From Synergistaceae bacterium (lineage in GTDB: Bacteria; Synergistota; Synergistia; Synergistales; Synergistaceae), in the NCBI GenBank assembly GCA_030539135.1, contig JAUNSQ010000061.1, positions 3,259 to 8,837 on the forward strand: a DNA stretch of 5,579 nt, read 5' to 3'. A program made the translations under genes and the position numbers. Every line of letters starts with the position of its first letter. The stretch's first letter is position 1. A model generated the notes under the pieces. It was not told the origin of the DNA and made no database searches. It worked only from the letters and a program-made list of their open reading frames with translations. Positions 5,166-5,579 of the stretch are shown here, one piece after another.

Positions 5166-5280
5166 TCTGGCGGCGACCTACTCTCCCACAGATACCCTCT
5201 GCAGTACCATCGGCGATGGGGCGCTTAACTTCCAGGTTCGGCATGGAACTGGGTGGGTCCACCCCTCTAAGACCACCAGA
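5166..5280 (-). rRNA. rrf: 5S ribosomal RNA
   Basis: About 115 nt, complete. The 5' end TCTGGTGG (minus strand, from 5280) pairs with the 3' end CCGCCAGA (to 5166) as helix I. Conserved internal parts are present: ACCCACCCAGTTCCATGCC, then GAACCTGGAAGTTAAG around loop C, and GGGAGAGTAGGTCGCCGCC near the 3' end. It lies 41 bases after the 23S 3' end, in the usual 23S-5S order, and just before a strong hairpin terminator. Ends are set by helix I and may be off by one or two bases. Confidence 0.95.
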
Positions 5281-5295
5281 AACTTTGTTATTTCC

Positions 5296-5314
5296 CCTTA
5301 TCAGGTCAATAAGG
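5296..5314 (-). other. Small hairpin in the 23S-5S spacer
   Basis: CCTTAT and ATAAGG form a 6-bp stem with a 7-base loop in the 41-base spacer between 23S and 5S. It could help RNase processing of the precursor. The spacer contains no tRNA. The stem is short, so this is a weak call. Confidence 0.3.
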
Positions 5315-5321
5315 ATTTTAT

Positions 5322-5579
<258 letters not shown>

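Noticed and set aside
4872..5321. Possible tRNA gene around the rRNA operon end
   Set aside because: No stretch shows an acceptor stem with T-loop GTTCRA and an anticodon arm; the AAGTTCGGC at 5034-5042 lacks the surrounding stems.

Overview
The window looks like part of a Synergistota (Synergistetes) chromosome. The strongest clue is the protein at 4104-4871, which ends in a Ser-rich/Gly-Gly-Gly-Cys motif, a hydrophobic segment and an Arg-rich tail, as in the Synerg-CTERM sorting signal known from that phylum. Two periplasmic binding proteins of the kinds that peptide- and amino-acid-fermenting Synergistota carry in number fit this. A genus cannot be fixed from sequence reading alone; the Cloacibacillus/Synergistes lineage is a guess.

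Layout. 1-261 (-): 5' part of a TAXI-family TRAP transporter binding protein. 262-615: AT-rich divergent intergenic region with a good candidate LysR box. 616-1527 (+): LysR-family regulator, probably controlling the divergent TRAP genes. 1528-1674: gap between convergent genes, with a perfect 13-bp AT-rich inverted repeat resembling a BirA operator and a GC-rich bidirectional terminator. 1675-2808 (-): branched-chain-amino-acid-type ABC transporter binding protein with no permease beside it. 2809-3025: divergent control region with two palindromes over the binding-protein promoter and a degenerate BirA-like site overlapping a TTGACA element before birA. 3026-4000 (+): birA, biotin-protein ligase with an N-terminal winged helix. 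4104-4871 (+): secreted Synerg-CTERM protein of unknown function. 4872-5165: tandem strong hairpins and a foldable element containing pieces that resemble the 3' end of 5S rRNA. 5166-5280 (-): 5S rRNA. 5322-5579 (-): 3' end of 23S rRNA, running off the right edge.

How it works together. The left third is a regulator/transporter pair, more AT-rich where sampled than the rest. The middle pairs a nutrient-binding protein with birA. The right end is the tail of an rRNA operon converging on the Synerg-CTERM gene, with hairpins insulating the two. No CRISPR array, transposase or complete mobile element is visible. The most interesting points are the possible BirA sites (one in an odd place between convergent genes), the near-perfect 26-bp palindrome at 2891-2916, and the 5S-like foldable element behind the rRNA operon.
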